In this document: in pieces, positions 9,694-19,638 of the stretch
Numbering within the stretch: the first letter of the stretch is position 1
Layout: every line of letters begins with the position of its first letter
NCBI GenBank assembly: GCA_021846685.1
Contig: JAJZWL010000001.1
Span: 65,251-129,250, forward strand
DNA: 64,000 nt
Direction: 5' to 3'
Origin: a bacterium
GTDB lineage: Bacteria; Patescibacteria; Dojkabacteria; JAKAPS01; JAJZLI01
Notes under the pieces: generated by a model
What the model saw: the letters and a program-made list of their open reading frames with translations, nothing else
Told to the model about the DNA's origin: nothing
Databases searched by the model: none
Translations under genes and position numbers: made by a program

Positions 9694-11205
9694 ATGCATA
9701 AAAAAGAAAAAGAGATACAATTAAAAAGACCTCCAGTTGTCACAATTATGGGTCATGTTGACCATGGAAAGACTTCTATCCTTGATGCTATAAAAAATAC
9801 TAATACTATAACTCAAGAGGCTGGTGGAATTACTCAAAATATTAGTGCTTTTGATATTGAATTTAAAACAAGGCATATAACTTTTATAGATACTCCTGGT
9901 CATGAGTTATTTTCTAATATGAGAAAAAATGGGGTTTTAATAACTGATTTAGTTCTATTAGTTATTGCTGTTGATGATGGTATTATGCCTCAAACAAAAG
10001 AGGTTATAAATATAATAAAAGAAAATAATTTAAAAACAATAGTAGTTTTTAACAAGATTGATCTTCCTTCAAATAATATACATAAAATAAAATCTGATCT
10101 TGCAAGAGAGGGGATTTTACTAGAAGGTTATGGAGGAGATGTTCCATTTCAAGAAATATCTGCAAAGTCAAAACAAGGAATAGATGAATTAATGGAGTTA
10201 ATTTTTCTTCAATATGACTTTTTAGATGATATATATACTGCTGAAAATAATAATTCAATGGTTGTATTAGAGTCATATAAAGATAATCATGTAGGAAATA
10301 TTAGTCTGTGTATTGTAGAAAATGGAATAGTTAAAGTAGGGCAATATATTTACTCTTTATCTACAGGAGAACTTGGAAAAATAAGGTCTATAAAAAATGA
10401 TAGAATGATGAGTATAAAAGAAGCAGGAGAATCTTGTCCTATATATATATCAGGCTCTAATAATTTTTTACAAGTTGGAGAGCAAGTACTTTTTTCAGAT
10501 GTAAAATTAAATATAAAACCAGAGGAAATAAAATCACAAGAACAGGTCATAGAGAATACTGAAGAATTATCTGAAGAAGAGATTTTTAAACTTGAAAATC
10601 CTATTAAAAAGCTTTCAATAATTGTCAAAGCTGATACAGTAGGTTCTTTAGATGCTATAGTCTCAGCTCTAAATGGAATAGAACTTAATAATATTGAAAT
10701 TGATATATTTAGAAAAGAATTAGGAGATGTAATTGAAGAAGATTTAAATACTGCTAAAGATACATATTCTGTAATAATTGGATTTAACATTAAATCTAAT
10801 TCTAGAATTAAAAAAATGGCTCAAAATATGCATGTCATTATTATGACATATGATATTCTGTATAGATTAGTTGAGGATGTTAAAGATGCAGCTGAGTCAT
10901 TAATACCTCCTGAGTATATAGAAATTAATAATGGAAAGGCTGAAGTAAAGCAAATAATAAAATTATCCAACAAATCTTTAGTCTTAGGATCTTTAGTTTT
11001 TGAAGGTAAAATATTAAATTCGAGTAAGTGTAAAGTACTTAGAAAAGATGAGATTGTTTTTGAAGGCAAAATTATCTCTTTAAAGCATTTAAAAGATGAG
11101 GTTAAAGAAGTAAGTTCTGGTACAGAGTGTGGTATAATAGTATCTCCTAGTTTTGAAGCTGAGATAGGAGATACTATAGTTTCATATATATTAGATAAAG
11201 TGTAA
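9694..11205 (+). CDS. infB: translation initiation factor IF-2 (short form)
   Basis: A 503-residue GTPase that delivers initiator tRNA to the 30S subunit. G1 GHVDHGKTS (20-28), G3 DTPGH (66-70) and G4 NKID (about 119) are intact, followed by domains II, III and IV (the last binds fMet-tRNA). The N-terminal IF2N/linker region of typical 700-900 residue IF-2 is absent, as often seen in reduced genomes. The next gene is a DHH-like protein, and rbfA is missing from its usual place. Confidence 0.95.
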   Translation: MHKKEKEIQLKRPPVVTIMGHVDHGKTSILDAIKNTNTITQEAGGITQNISAFDIEFKTRHITFIDTPGHELFSNMRKNGVLITDLVLLVIAVDDGIMPQTKEVINIIKENNLKTIVVFNKIDLPSNNIHKIKSDLAREGILLEGYGGDVPFQEISAKSKQGIDELMELIFLQYDFLDDIYTAENNNSMVVLESYKDNHVGNISLCIVENGIVKVGQYIYSLSTGELGKIRSIKNDRMMSIKEAGESCPIYISGSNNFLQVGEQVLFSDVKLNIKPEEIKSQEQVIENTEELSEEEIFKLENPIKKLSIIVKADTVGSLDAIVSALNGIELNNIEIDIFRKELGDVIEEDLNTAKDTYSVIIGFNIKSNSRIKKMAQNMHVIIMTYDILYRLVEDVKDAAESLIPPEYIEINNGKAEVKQIIKLSNKSLVLGSLVFEGKILNSSKCKVLRKDEIVFEGKIISLKHLKDEVKEVSSGTECGIIVSPSFEAEIGDTIVSYILDKV

Positions 11206-11240
11206 TACAATTTTCTGCCCCATTTATTTATAATATTTAA

Positions 11241-12350
11241 ATGGATAAAGAAAAAATTCTAACTAAATTAGATAAAATAATTACTTCAAGTAATAAGATT
11301 CTTTTAGTTACAAATACTAGACCAACCCTTGATAGTGTTGCATCTCTTTTTTTGATGTGGCATTTTTTAACAGTTAATTTTAAAAAAAATGTTAATATTT
11401 ATATCCCCAATTTTCCTCATAGGTTAGAATACTTATTCAATTATTCTATGTTAGAAAAAAAGGATATCATTAATCTATTTTTAAGAGAATATAAATTGTC
11501 AGTTAAAAAACAAGACGGACAAGTAGATCATGTCCGATATGCTGATGACAATAAAAGTTTTAATTTTTTTATTGCACTTAAAAAAGGAGCACTAGATTTA
11601 TCTTCAGTAAAACTAGATAAAGCTTCTTTTGAATATGATTTAATAGTGACTCTAGATGTGGAGGACCTTAATTTTATAGGAGATCTTTATAAGACATATA
11701 AATCTGATTTTGATAATTTTATTAAAATTGTGAACATAGATAGTCATGATAAGAATCTTAAATTTGGAGATTTAAATATACTTTCAACAGAATATTCTTC
11801 TACATCTGAAATAGTATTTAATCTCATTTCTCAGTTTGATAGTATTACTTCTCAAAAAGAGTATCAATTAGTATTAATGAGTATTTTATCTAATACAGAG
11901 AACTTATCAGTAGGGAATATTCCTATAAAGACCTTCGAAAATTTGTCTATATTACAAACTAAGGGAGGCAGTATTAGAAATTCTATACTGGAAGTATATT
12001 CACCTTTGGATATACAAGATTTTAAAATTAAGGCTAATATATTAAAAAATATAACCGAATATAAATATAAAGGAAAGAAATATTTATACTCAGTTATAAA
12101 TAAAGGGGATATTCGCTCTTCATATCTTTCAGAGATTTATATGAAAGATGTTGATTTGACCTGTATTGCAGTAAAAGGAGATTCATTAAAGATTTATATT
12201 AAGGATTTTAAAAATAGACTCAATGAGAAAGTTCTTTTAAGTCAATTTAAAGATGTGAAATTTGATAGTGGGGTATATTCTTTTAATTCAGATAGTGAAA
12301 ATATTGAAGATGTATTAGAGTTAATAGCTAATATTAAACTTGTTTCATAG
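11241..12350 (+). CDS. DHH-like phosphoesterase-fold protein with altered active-site motifs
   Basis: A 369-residue protein with the position and layout of the NrnA/DHH phosphoesterase that normally follows infB-rbfA. The family motifs are recognisable but changed: the first motif reads RPTLDSVAS (28-35) instead of a DxDxxAS type, and the DHH motif reads NIDSHDKN (about 165) instead of NIDHHxxN. FGDLN after it matches the family. It may have lost catalysis or use a different metal set. Its 3' end overlaps the convergent pnp by 17 bp. Confidence 0.6.
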   Translation: MDKEKILTKLDKIITSSNKILLVTNTRPTLDSVASLFLMWHFLTVNFKKNVNIYIPNFPHRLEYLFNYSMLEKKDIINLFLREYKLSVKKQDGQVDHVRYADDNKSFNFFIALKKGALDLSSVKLDKASFEYDLIVTLDVEDLNFIGDLYKTYKSDFDNFIKIVNIDSHDKNLKFGDLNILSTEYSSTSEIVFNLISQFDSITSQKEYQLVLMSILSNTENLSVGNIPIKTFENLSILQTKGGSIRNSILEVYSPLDIQDFKIKANILKNITEYKYKGKKYLYSVINKGDIRSSYLSEIYMKDVDLTCIAVKGDSLKIYIKDFKNRLNEKVLLSQFKDVKFDSGVYSFNSDSENIEDVLELIANIKLVS

Positions 12351-14388
12351 ATAATTTTAACCTTCCTTGATCATCTTCTCCTATTAATTTTACTAAAACC
12401 TCTTGACCTTCTTTTACTACAGTATTAGCATCTTTAACAAATTCATCAGACATTTCAGATACATGTACTAATCCAGAAATTGAAGGTGTTATATTAACAA
12501 ATGCTCCAAAATTCATTACTTTTGCAACTTTTCCTTTATATATCTCTCCTATTTCTAATTCTTGTACTATAGCAGAAATCATTTCAAGTGCAATATTTTT
12601 ACTTTCTTCTGAAGTTGTTGCGATTGAGATTACTCCTTCATCAGAAATATCTATATCAGCTCCAGATTTTTCAATAATATTTTTTATAACTTTTCCGCCA
12701 GGACCAATAAGTTCTCCTATTCTATCTTGTTTTACTTTCATAACCTCAATTTGAGGAGCATATTCAGAAATTTTTTCTCTTGGTTCTTTTAGTACTTTTA
12801 ACATCTCTGAAAGTATGTATTCTCTAGCAGTTTTTGCCTGAATTAGGGCTTCAGATAATATATTAGCAGGGATACCTTTTAATTTATTATCCATTTGAAG
12901 TGCTGTAATACCATTAATAGTACCTGCAACTTTGAAATCCATATCTCCAAAATGATCCTCTGGTCCTTGTATATCAGTAAGAATAACGTAGTCTTTTTCT
13001 CCTTCTTCTTTAATTAATCCCATGGCAATACCAGATACTGGGGATTTAATTTTTACTCCTGCAGCCATTAAAGATAGAGTAGATCCACAGACTGAAGCCA
13101 TTGATGAAGAACCGTTAGATGAAAGCGTTTCTGATACAACTCTAATAGCATAAGGAAATTCTTCTACTTTTGGAATTTCATTCTCTAAAGCTCTTTCTGC
13201 TAATGCTCCATGTCCTATATCTCTTCTTCCTGGATAATAAAGATTTCTACTTAATTCTCCAACTGACCAACCAGGAAAATTGTAATAATGAAGATATCTT
13301 TTTGTTTCTTCTCCATCAATACTCTCTATAGTTTGTTGATGCCTTAATGGTGCTATAGTTGCAATTGATAATACTTGAGTTTCTCCTCTTTGGAAAAGAG
13401 CTGAACCATGTGTTCTAGGAAGAATATCTATATCTATAGATAATTTTCTGACTTCATCAAATTTTCTTTTATCAGGCCTTATTTTATTTTTCAATATACC
13501 CTCTCTTGTTGTTTTTTTAGTTAATAGTTCGATAGCTTCACTAATTTGTCCATCTTCATACTTTTCACTAAAAGCGTCTTTAATTTTATGATGCAAGTGC
13601 TTATCTTCTTCTTCCCACATTGATTTTTCTATATCTTTATAGAAGTCTTTGGTTATATCTTCTAATAATTCTTGTGGGACTTCTACACTTCTATATTCTA
13701 ATTTTTCAGGTTTAAATTCTTTTATAAAATCTTCTTGGAATTTGATGAAATCCTCTGATGCTTTTTTCCCGAATTCGATAGCTTTTATCATTAAATCTTC
13801 TTTAATACTATCTGCGCCACACTCTATCATTGATATAGAATCTTTAGTAGCTGATAAAGTTAAATTTAAAGGTAGGGTATTTATTATTTGTACTGAAGGA
13901 TTTAATGTAAGTTCATCGTCTTTTAATCCTATATTTACTGATGCTACTGGACCTTCAAGAGGTATTCCTCCCAACATTAAAGCGAGAGATGCTGCATTGA
14001 TAGCTAATATTCCTGGATCATTAATTTTGTCATAAGATAGCACATTTACTACTAATTGTACTTCATTTCTAAAATCCTCTGCAAATAAAGGTCGTAAAGA
14101 TCTGTCTATAATTCTTGATTTTAATATTTCATCAGCAGAAGGTCTTCCTTCTCTTTTTATAAATCTAGAAGATGATATTATCCCACTGGCATATAACTTC
14201 TCTAAATACTCAACAGTTAATGGGAAAAAATTTATATATTCATCTTTTTCTTTAGTAACTACAGTAGCTAAAACAACTGTATCTCCTGCGGAAGCTAAAA
14301 CTGAAGATAGAGCTTGTTGTGCTAATCGACCAGTTTCAAATGAATATTTTGTTCCGGCAATTTCAACCTCTTTTCTTATCACACTCAT
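12334..14388 (-). CDS. pnp: polyribonucleotide nucleotidyltransferase (PNPase)
   Basis: A 684-residue phosphorolytic 3'-5' exoribonuclease. It has two RNase PH-like domains joined by a helical linker (KREGRPSADEILKSRIIDRS in the first; SSNGSSSMASVCGSTLS in the second), then KH (IGELIGPGGKVIK) and S1 (KGKVAKVMNFGAFVNI) RNA-binding domains at the C-terminus. Length is normal. Its start overlaps the rpsO stop by 4 bp, the classical rpsO-pnp pair. Confidence 0.97.
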   Translation of the reverse strand: MSVIRKEVEIAGTKYSFETGRLAQQALSSVLASAGDTVVLATVVTKEKDEYINFFPLTVEYLEKLYASGIISSSRFIKREGRPSADEILKSRIIDRSLRPLFAEDFRNEVQLVVNVLSYDKINDPGILAINAASLALMLGGIPLEGPVASVNIGLKDDELTLNPSVQIINTLPLNLTLSATKDSISMIECGADSIKEDLMIKAIEFGKKASEDFIKFQEDFIKEFKPEKLEYRSVEVPQELLEDITKDFYKDIEKSMWEEEDKHLHHKIKDAFSEKYEDGQISEAIELLTKKTTREGILKNKIRPDKRKFDEVRKLSIDIDILPRTHGSALFQRGETQVLSIATIAPLRHQQTIESIDGEETKRYLHYYNFPGWSVGELSRNLYYPGRRDIGHGALAERALENEIPKVEEFPYAIRVVSETLSSNGSSSMASVCGSTLSLMAAGVKIKSPVSGIAMGLIKEEGEKDYVILTDIQGPEDHFGDMDFKVAGTINGITALQMDNKLKGIPANILSEALIQAKTAREYILSEMLKVLKEPREKISEYAPQIEVMKVKQDRIGELIGPGGKVIKNIIEKSGADIDISDEGVISIATTSEESKNIALEMISAIVQELEIGEIYKGKVAKVMNFGAFVNITPSISGLVHVSEMSDEFVKDANTVVKEGQEVLVKLIGEDDQGRLKLSMKQV

Positions 14389-14684
14389 TTCTTAAGACCC
14401 AGTTTCTTTATTAATACAGCATATCTTTCTTCGTCTATTGATCCAAGAAAAGAAATAATTCTTCTTCTTTTTCCAATAAGTTGTAATAATCCTCTTCTAG
14501 AGTGATTATCCTTTTTATTTTGTTTCAGATGTTCAGATAATTGAAGAATTCTTTGAGTAAATAATGCAGCTTGTACTTCAGGAGATCCATTATCACCTTC
14601 GTGAGTTGCAAAAGTTTTAATTATAGTATCCCTACTTTCTCCTAGAAAATTAATTTGATTATCTTTTTTTTCTTTATCAACCAT
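14385..14684 (-). CDS. rpsO: 30S ribosomal protein S15
   Basis: A 99-residue primary 16S rRNA-binding protein. Diagnostic segments are TRILQLSEHLKQNKKDNHSR, GLLQLIGKRRR and YAVLIKKLGLKK. The start (MVDKEKK) gives a slightly extended N-terminus. It is co-transcribed with pnp through an ATGA overlap. Confidence 0.96.
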   Translation of the reverse strand: MVDKEKKDNQINFLGESRDTIIKTFATHEGDNGSPEVQAALFTQRILQLSEHLKQNKKDNHSRRGLLQLIGKRRRIISFLGSIDEERYAVLIKKLGLKK

Positions 14685-14997
14685 GGTTTTTATTTAACAA
14701 AAACAGCTCAAAATCACAGAGCCATATACATATATTATATTTTTTAGTAAAAGAAGCTTTATGGGTTTAATATTAACACAAATCTTTTATAAAAGTCAAA
14801 ATCATATAGTACGGATGTTAGTATAAGGTTATAAGTTAAATAGGTATGTATAAGATACATAGGTAGGGTATTTGAAGTTAGAGAATATTTGCAAAATAGA
14901 ATTAGATAATTTGCCAAATACATTTATTTTAAATCTTTGGTTTTTATGATAGATAATATGAAAAATTTACAATGTAAGGGGAATATTAACTTTGTTT

Positions 14998-15031
14998 ATT
15001 GAGAAGAAAGGATTATTGAGAAGAAAGGATT
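14998..15031 (+). repeat. 17-bp tandem repeat, two copies
   Basis: ATTGAGAAGAAAGGATT occurs at 14998-15014 and again at 15015-15031 without a gap. It lies in the non-coding stretch upstream of rpsO, just before the isochorismatase-like relic, and has no obvious function. Confidence 0.85.
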
Positions 15032-15041
15032 ATTTTTTTGA

Positions 15042-15221
15042 GAAAATAATAATCGATCTGTATTAGTAGGGGGTTATAGATTTTTGATACAAGGAATTAA
15101 GTTTGAAATTTTAGCAGATGCATGTACATCTTTATATGGAACAAAAAATCATTTCTATTCCATTCATAGTTCAAGGTATATTCTTGGGAAGTACAATGTT
15201 GTCACTCTTTCTGAAATTTGA
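15042..15221 (+). pseudogene. relic of an isochorismatase-family hydrolase (C-terminal part)
   Basis: The 619 bp between rpsO and the next gene contain no intact gene. A stop-to-stop frame with no ATG reads SVLVGG, then GIKFEILADACTS, then SRYILGKYNVVTLSEI before a TGA. That order (Val-rich strand, G-[IY]-x-V-x-x-x-x-DACxS, then a final strand ending TxxE) matches the C-terminal third of isochorismatase-like cysteine hydrolases. The N-terminal catalytic part is not recognisable upstream, so I read it as a decayed fragment. The rest of 14685-15303 shows nothing else apart from the 17-bp repeat. Confidence 0.4.
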
Positions 15222-15303
15222 TTAAAAATGATGATTTAGTAAGATGTACTTTCATAAGTTGATTTACTAGTTATATCACAGATATTTAATTGAAAGAGTA
15301 GTA

Positions 15304-16281
15304 TTAATTACTATTTTGTACTATAAAATAACAGCTCCATTGGTTACCTTTTCCGTCATGTAGCATTCTTGCCATATCTGCAATTTGTGCATAAGGATTT
15401 TCTATTCCAAATGAGGCATAAGGATTTTTAGCTGTATTAAAAGTAGTAGCCATGAATTGAGCTATTCCATAAGCTCCTGATGGATTTTGTGCTGTAGGTT
15501 CAAAATGACTTTCACAAGTTATTATCTTATTCATTAATATAGAATTTACTCCATAATTTGAAGCTGCTTGATTTATAAAATTTATATAATATTCTCTTCC
15601 AGTAGGATAGGATGATTCTGTAGGTATAGGCAAAATACTATTAGGAGGGCTTGGAGCTACTGGTTTAGGAGGGCTTGGAACTGCTGGTTTAGGAGAGCTC
15701 TGATTTACTTGTTTAACTTGTTTAAGAGGGCTTTGCTCTGTTAATTGAGTATTTTCTTCTTGAATGAGTTTATTTACAGCTTCTTTATTCAATAATGCTT
15801 CTTTAGAATTTGTTATTATAGGAGTAATTGGTCGTAGGCTTGTTGCTATAGGTATAAGATTGTTTGGTAGTAATCCTTGTTCTGGAGAATTTGTAATAGG
15901 AATAATTGGCAGTAATGTTGCGAGGGCTAATGTTCCTCGTCCTAATTTTTGTTTAAATGCAGTCAATCTATCTTTAATTACTACTTTTTCTCTGGTAGGA
16001 ATATTGCTATTTAATGCTGCATTATTAATGATAGCTAACTTTTCAGGGTCTAATGGGTGAAAAGCCGCATTAGCTTCATTAAAAAAAACAGAAAAAGCAT
16101 AAATAGTTTTACTATCCATACTTATATTCCCTGAATTAGGCTTTTTTTTCTCTATAGCTGAAGATGTTCTTCTTATAGAAGCTGATAAAAGTTCTTTTTC
16201 ATCTGCTATAAGATGGTCACCCTCTTTTGCTATTGCAACAGGAATTATATCCCTGTGCAAGACAGGTTCTCTTTCATACAT
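15304..16281 (-). CDS. lytic-transglycosylase-like (SLT domain) protein
   Basis: A 325-residue protein. The last ~95 residues are an SLT/lysozyme-like domain with the catalytic Glu in ITCESHFEP and the following SGAYGIAQFMATTF and YAQIADMARML signatures, suggesting cleavage of peptidoglycan glycan strands. The first ~110 residues are charged and unrecognised, a hydrophobic stretch (GTLALATLLPIIPIT, about 130-145) may anchor it, and a Pro-rich linker (SPPKPVAPSPPNS, about 195-215) precedes the catalytic domain. There is no classical N-terminal signal peptide. It is a single gene. Its upstream region carries the TTGACAAAAACTATA motif seen at several accessory promoters. Confidence 0.75.
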   Translation of the reverse strand: MYEREPVLHRDIIPVAIAKEGDHLIADEKELLSASIRRTSSAIEKKKPNSGNISMDSKTIYAFSVFFNEANAAFHPLDPEKLAIINNAALNSNIPTREKVVIKDRLTAFKQKLGRGTLALATLLPIIPITNSPEQGLLPNNLIPIATSLRPITPIITNSKEALLNKEAVNKLIQEENTQLTEQSPLKQVKQVNQSSPKPAVPSPPKPVAPSPPNSILPIPTESSYPTGREYYINFINQAASNYGVNSILMNKIITCESHFEPTAQNPSGAYGIAQFMATTFNTAKNPYASFGIENPYAQIADMARMLHDGKGNQWSCYFIVQNSN

Positions 16282-16486
16282 AGGCTATGTTACAAAATAC
16301 AAAGGATCAGTCATTCTTGCACGAACTTATAGTTTTTGTCAAATATTGAGAACTAATGAATGCTTAATGCTATTGGGATAAGGGTTTTTAGATTGTCATA
16401 ACCTTTATTATTTGTGCAAAATCGAAAAGTATTTCCTTTTATCTTTAAATAGACAAGTGTATTGTTATTTGTTAATATTTTATATT

Positions 16487-17755
16487 ATGAGTTATATTAA
16501 AAATATTAAGGAACTTTCTAAAAATAAGCAAAGAAGCGCAGTTTTGAGTTTGGTAGAAAGTGCTTATAAATCTATCGACCCTAAAAATATTTTAGATGAG
16601 AGTATTTTATATAATAATGGAATACTTACGGTTCAGAATCAAGAATTTATACTTAGTAAATATAAAAAAATATACCTTTTAGGTATAGGGAAAGGATCAT
16701 CTTATATATCAGATTTAATTAATATAAAATTAGAAGGTGTAATAACAAAAGGTTTTGCAATAGATCTTATTAAAGAAGATAGTAAAAAGATAAAGACCAC
16801 GATAGGATCTCACCCTCTTCCTTCTGAGATTAATTTTGATTTTGCGACAAAAATGATTTCTGAATTTAATGGATTATCTTCAGAAGATTTAGTTATCACT
16901 ATAATTTGCGGAGGAGGTTCTTCTCTTTTTGAATATAGTACTATTGGTTTAGAAGATAAAATTAAAGTAGAGAATCAACTTTTACATTCTAGTGCAGATA
17001 TATATGAGATTAATACATTAAGGAAACATATTTCTCTTGTTAAGGGGGGTAATTTTGCAAAGATTTGTTATCCAGCAACTGTAATTGATCTTGTTTTCTC
17101 TGATGTATTAGGAAATGATCTTTCCTTTATAGCTTCAGGTCCGATGGTCTATGATGAAACTACAAAGGAAGATGCCATTAATATTGCAAAAAAATATCAA
17201 ATTAATATTGATGAAAAGTACATAAAAGAGACTCCTAAAGATAAGGATATATTTATTAATGTTAAAAATTTTTTAATACTTACAAATATGACGCCACTTA
17301 GAGCTATGAAGAAAAAAGCACAAGATTTAGGTCTTGATGCATTTATATATTCAGATAGAGTTAATGGAATTGCCAAAGATTTGGGCTGTACTCTTATAGA
17401 AAATTGTCCTAAAGGTAAAATTCTTCTTGCAGGAGGAGAGACTACTGTGTTAGTTAAAGGGAAAGGTCTTGGTGGAAGAAATCAAGAAGTTGTTGCAGGT
17501 GCATTTAAATGTATATCAAAAGATATAGTAATATGTTCTTTTGGGTCAGATGGTTGGGACAATTACTTTTTGGCAGGGGCTATTGCAGATTCTGAGTCAA
17601 TTAGTAGTGCAAAAAAAGAATTTTTAGAAGTAGATGATTTCCTTAAAGATAATAATACTTTACCTTTTTTTCAGAAAATAGGAGATGGTATCAATACTGG
17701 TAAATTACCATCAAATGTATCGGATTTAATGATAGTGTATAGATTTGCAACCTAG
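16487..17755 (+). CDS. glycerate 2-kinase (GckA/TtuD type, MOFRL domain)
   Basis: A 422-residue protein from the ATG at 16487; an upstream TTG at 16412 would add 25 unconserved residues. Family features are GIGKGSSYI near the N-terminus, GSHPLPSE, the IICGGGSSLFE loop, the LRKHISLVKGG segment and the C-terminal MOFRL region (GGETTVLVKGKGLGGRNQE, FGSDGWDN). Members phosphorylate glycerate to 2-phosphoglycerate, feeding lower glycolysis. It precedes the split transketolase and an FAD-linked 2-hydroxyacid oxidase-like gene, suggesting linked carbon metabolism. Confidence 0.88.
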   Translation: MSYIKNIKELSKNKQRSAVLSLVESAYKSIDPKNILDESILYNNGILTVQNQEFILSKYKKIYLLGIGKGSSYISDLINIKLEGVITKGFAIDLIKEDSKKIKTTIGSHPLPSEINFDFATKMISEFNGLSSEDLVITIICGGGSSLFEYSTIGLEDKIKVENQLLHSSADIYEINTLRKHISLVKGGNFAKICYPATVIDLVFSDVLGNDLSFIASGPMVYDETTKEDAINIAKKYQINIDEKYIKETPKDKDIFINVKNFLILTNMTPLRAMKKKAQDLGLDAFIYSDRVNGIAKDLGCTLIENCPKGKILLAGGETTVLVKGKGLGGRNQEVVAGAFKCISKDIVICSFGSDGWDNYFLAGAIADSESISSAKKEFLEVDDFLKDNNTLPFFQKIGDGINTGKLPSNVSDLMIVYRFAT

Positions 17756-17781
17756 ATATATAGATGTTATATTTGTAGAGT

Positions 17782-18642
17782 ATGTTAGATGATATTTCCG
17801 ATAAAAAAGTAAAATTTCTAGAAGAAAAATCGTTAGAAATAAGGGAGTTGATAATAGGTATGTTATTAAAAGCAAAATCAGGACATACTGCAGGTCCTTT
17901 AGGTTTAGCAGATATATTTTCAGTTCTATATTTCCACACTTTAAATCATTTTCCTCATGATCCAGATTGGGAAGATCGTGATAGATTAATTCTTTCAAAT
18001 GGACATGTTTGCCCTGTTAGGTATGCTTCAATGGCTCTTTCTGGGTATTTCCCACTTAAAGAGCTTGATACTTTAAGACAGTTAAATACTAGATTGCAAG
18101 GACATCCTCATAGAAGTGCTCTCCCAGGGTTGGAAACTACCTCTGGACCATTAGGAGAAGGAATTTCTCAGGCTATTGGTATTGCATTATCAGCTAAATT
18201 AGATAAGAAAGATTATAGAGTATATGTAGTGACTGGAGATGGAGAACATAACGAAGGAAATATCTGGGAATCTATAATGATGGGAGCTAGGTATAAATTA
18301 GATAATCTAGCGGTAATTGTAGATAGAAATAATATTCAAATTGATGGATTTACAGAAAATGTCATGCCATTAGATGATTTAAAAAATAAATATGAATCTT
18401 TTGGGTGGGTAGTCTTTGATATTGATGGTAATAATATAAGAGATATTGCAGATGCTTTTTCCAAAACAAGAAGTATTCATGAGAAGCCTGTAGTTATAAT
18501 AGCTCATACTGTACCTGGAAAAGGTGTTGATTTTATGCAAAATGATTTTAAATGGCATGGTATGCCTCCTCAAGAGGCACAAGCTAAGATTGCGTTAAAG
18601 GAGCTAAGAACTCTTAAAAATAAAATTGAAAATGATTATTAA
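17782..18642 (+). CDS. transketolase, N-terminal (TPP-binding) subunit
   Basis: A 286-residue subunit with the pyrophosphate-binding domain of transketolase. Visible are SGHTAGPLG, DRLILSNGH, the GHPHRSALPGLETTSGPLGE region, and the TPP/Mg motif GDGEHNEGNIWE...NN (from about 153). Transketolase transfers C2 units in the non-oxidative pentose phosphate pathway. The C-terminal half is a separate gene 3 bp downstream, an arrangement common in archaea and candidate-phyla bacteria. Confidence 0.94.
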   Translation: MLDDISDKKVKFLEEKSLEIRELIIGMLLKAKSGHTAGPLGLADIFSVLYFHTLNHFPHDPDWEDRDRLILSNGHVCPVRYASMALSGYFPLKELDTLRQLNTRLQGHPHRSALPGLETTSGPLGEGISQAIGIALSAKLDKKDYRVYVVTGDGEHNEGNIWESIMMGARYKLDNLAVIVDRNNIQIDGFTENVMPLDDLKNKYESFGWVVFDIDGNNIRDIADAFSKTRSIHEKPVVIIAHTVPGKGVDFMQNDFKWHGMPPQEAQAKIALKELRTLKNKIENDY

Positions 18643-18645
18643 ATT

Positions 18646-19638
18646 ATGTTAAATGAATCTTTATATTTAAATAAGAATATTTTTTCTGATAGTGTAGATA
18701 AAAAAGCTACAAGAGATGGATATGGGGATGAATTATTAAAACTAGGAGAAGATAATGAGAATATTGTAGTTCTTACAGCAGATTTGACAGAATCTACTAA
18801 AGTAGATAAATTTGCAGAAAAATATCCAGAGAGATTTTTTGAATGTGGAATAGCAGAGCAAAGTATGGTAGCTGTAGCTGCAGGTTTTGGAGTAAATGGG
18901 AAAAGAGCTTTTAGTTCTTCTTATGCAACTTTTTCTCCAGGAAAAAATTGGGAAACAATCAGGACAACTGTTGCATATAATGATTCTGATGTTAAAATTG
19001 CGGGTCATCATGCCGGATTAATGACTGCACAAGATGGAGCTACTCATCAAGCTTTAGAAGATATAGCCTTGATGAGAGTATTGCCTAATATGAAAGTCCT
19101 ATCCCCATGTGATTATTATGAGGCAATGAAAGTCACAAAAATTGCAGGAGAAACATATGGGCCTTTTTATCTTAGATTTACAAGAGAAGCAACCCCAATC
19201 ATCACAACTCAAGATACTCCTTTTTCCTTAGGCGAGAACTATTCTTACTGGATAAGTGAAAAACCTAAATGTGTGATATTTGCAACAGGATATACATTAT
19301 ATTATGCCTTACTTGCTGCGAATACTTTAAAGAAAGATAATATAGATGTAGAAGTTATCAATGTCTCATCTATAAAACCTATAAATAAAGAATTTATTGT
19401 ATCTCGTGTGAAGAATGTGAGAAAAGTATTGACAGTAGAAGATCATCAGGTAGCTGGAGGCTTAGGGTCTTTAATATCTGAAATACTTGCAGAAGAGTGT
19501 CCTTCTTTAATTGAATTTGTAGGTATGCATGATCAATTTGGTGAATCAGGAACTTCAAGTGAACTTATATCTAAATATGGTATAGATGATAAAGGTATTA
19601 CTTCTTCAGTATATAAATTATTAAAAAAAGCATTATGA
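18646..19638 (+). CDS. transketolase, C-terminal subunit
   Basis: A 330-residue partner subunit carrying the pyrimidine-binding domain (LTADLTESTK, FFECGIAEQSMVAVAAGFG, with the conserved Glu in GIAEQ) and the C-terminal transketolase domain (VEVINVSSIKPI, TVEDHQVAGGLGS). It must pair with the upstream subunit for activity. Its last bases (ATGA) overlap the start of the FAD oxidase gene, so the three are translationally linked. Confidence 0.94.
   Translation: MLNESLYLNKNIFSDSVDKKATRDGYGDELLKLGEDNENIVVLTADLTESTKVDKFAEKYPERFFECGIAEQSMVAVAAGFGVNGKRAFSSSYATFSPGKNWETIRTTVAYNDSDVKIAGHHAGLMTAQDGATHQALEDIALMRVLPNMKVLSPCDYYEAMKVTKIAGETYGPFYLRFTREATPIITTQDTPFSLGENYSYWISEKPKCVIFATGYTLYYALLAANTLKKDNIDVEVINVSSIKPINKEFIVSRVKNVRKVLTVEDHQVAGGLGSLISEILAEECPSLIEFVGMHDQFGESGTSSELISKYGIDDKGITSSVYKLLKKAL

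Noticed and set aside
13649..14035. Reading frame opposite pnp
   Set aside because: It is a shadow of the highly conserved PNPase coding strand with no similarity of its own; the other long opposite-strand frames in infB, the P-type ATPase and the ribosomal genes were dismissed for the same reason.
14685..15303. Structured RNA gene (RNase P, tmRNA or SRP RNA) in the rpsO upstream gap
   Set aside because: None of the conserved cores of these RNAs could be recognised, and part of the gap is better explained by a protein relic.
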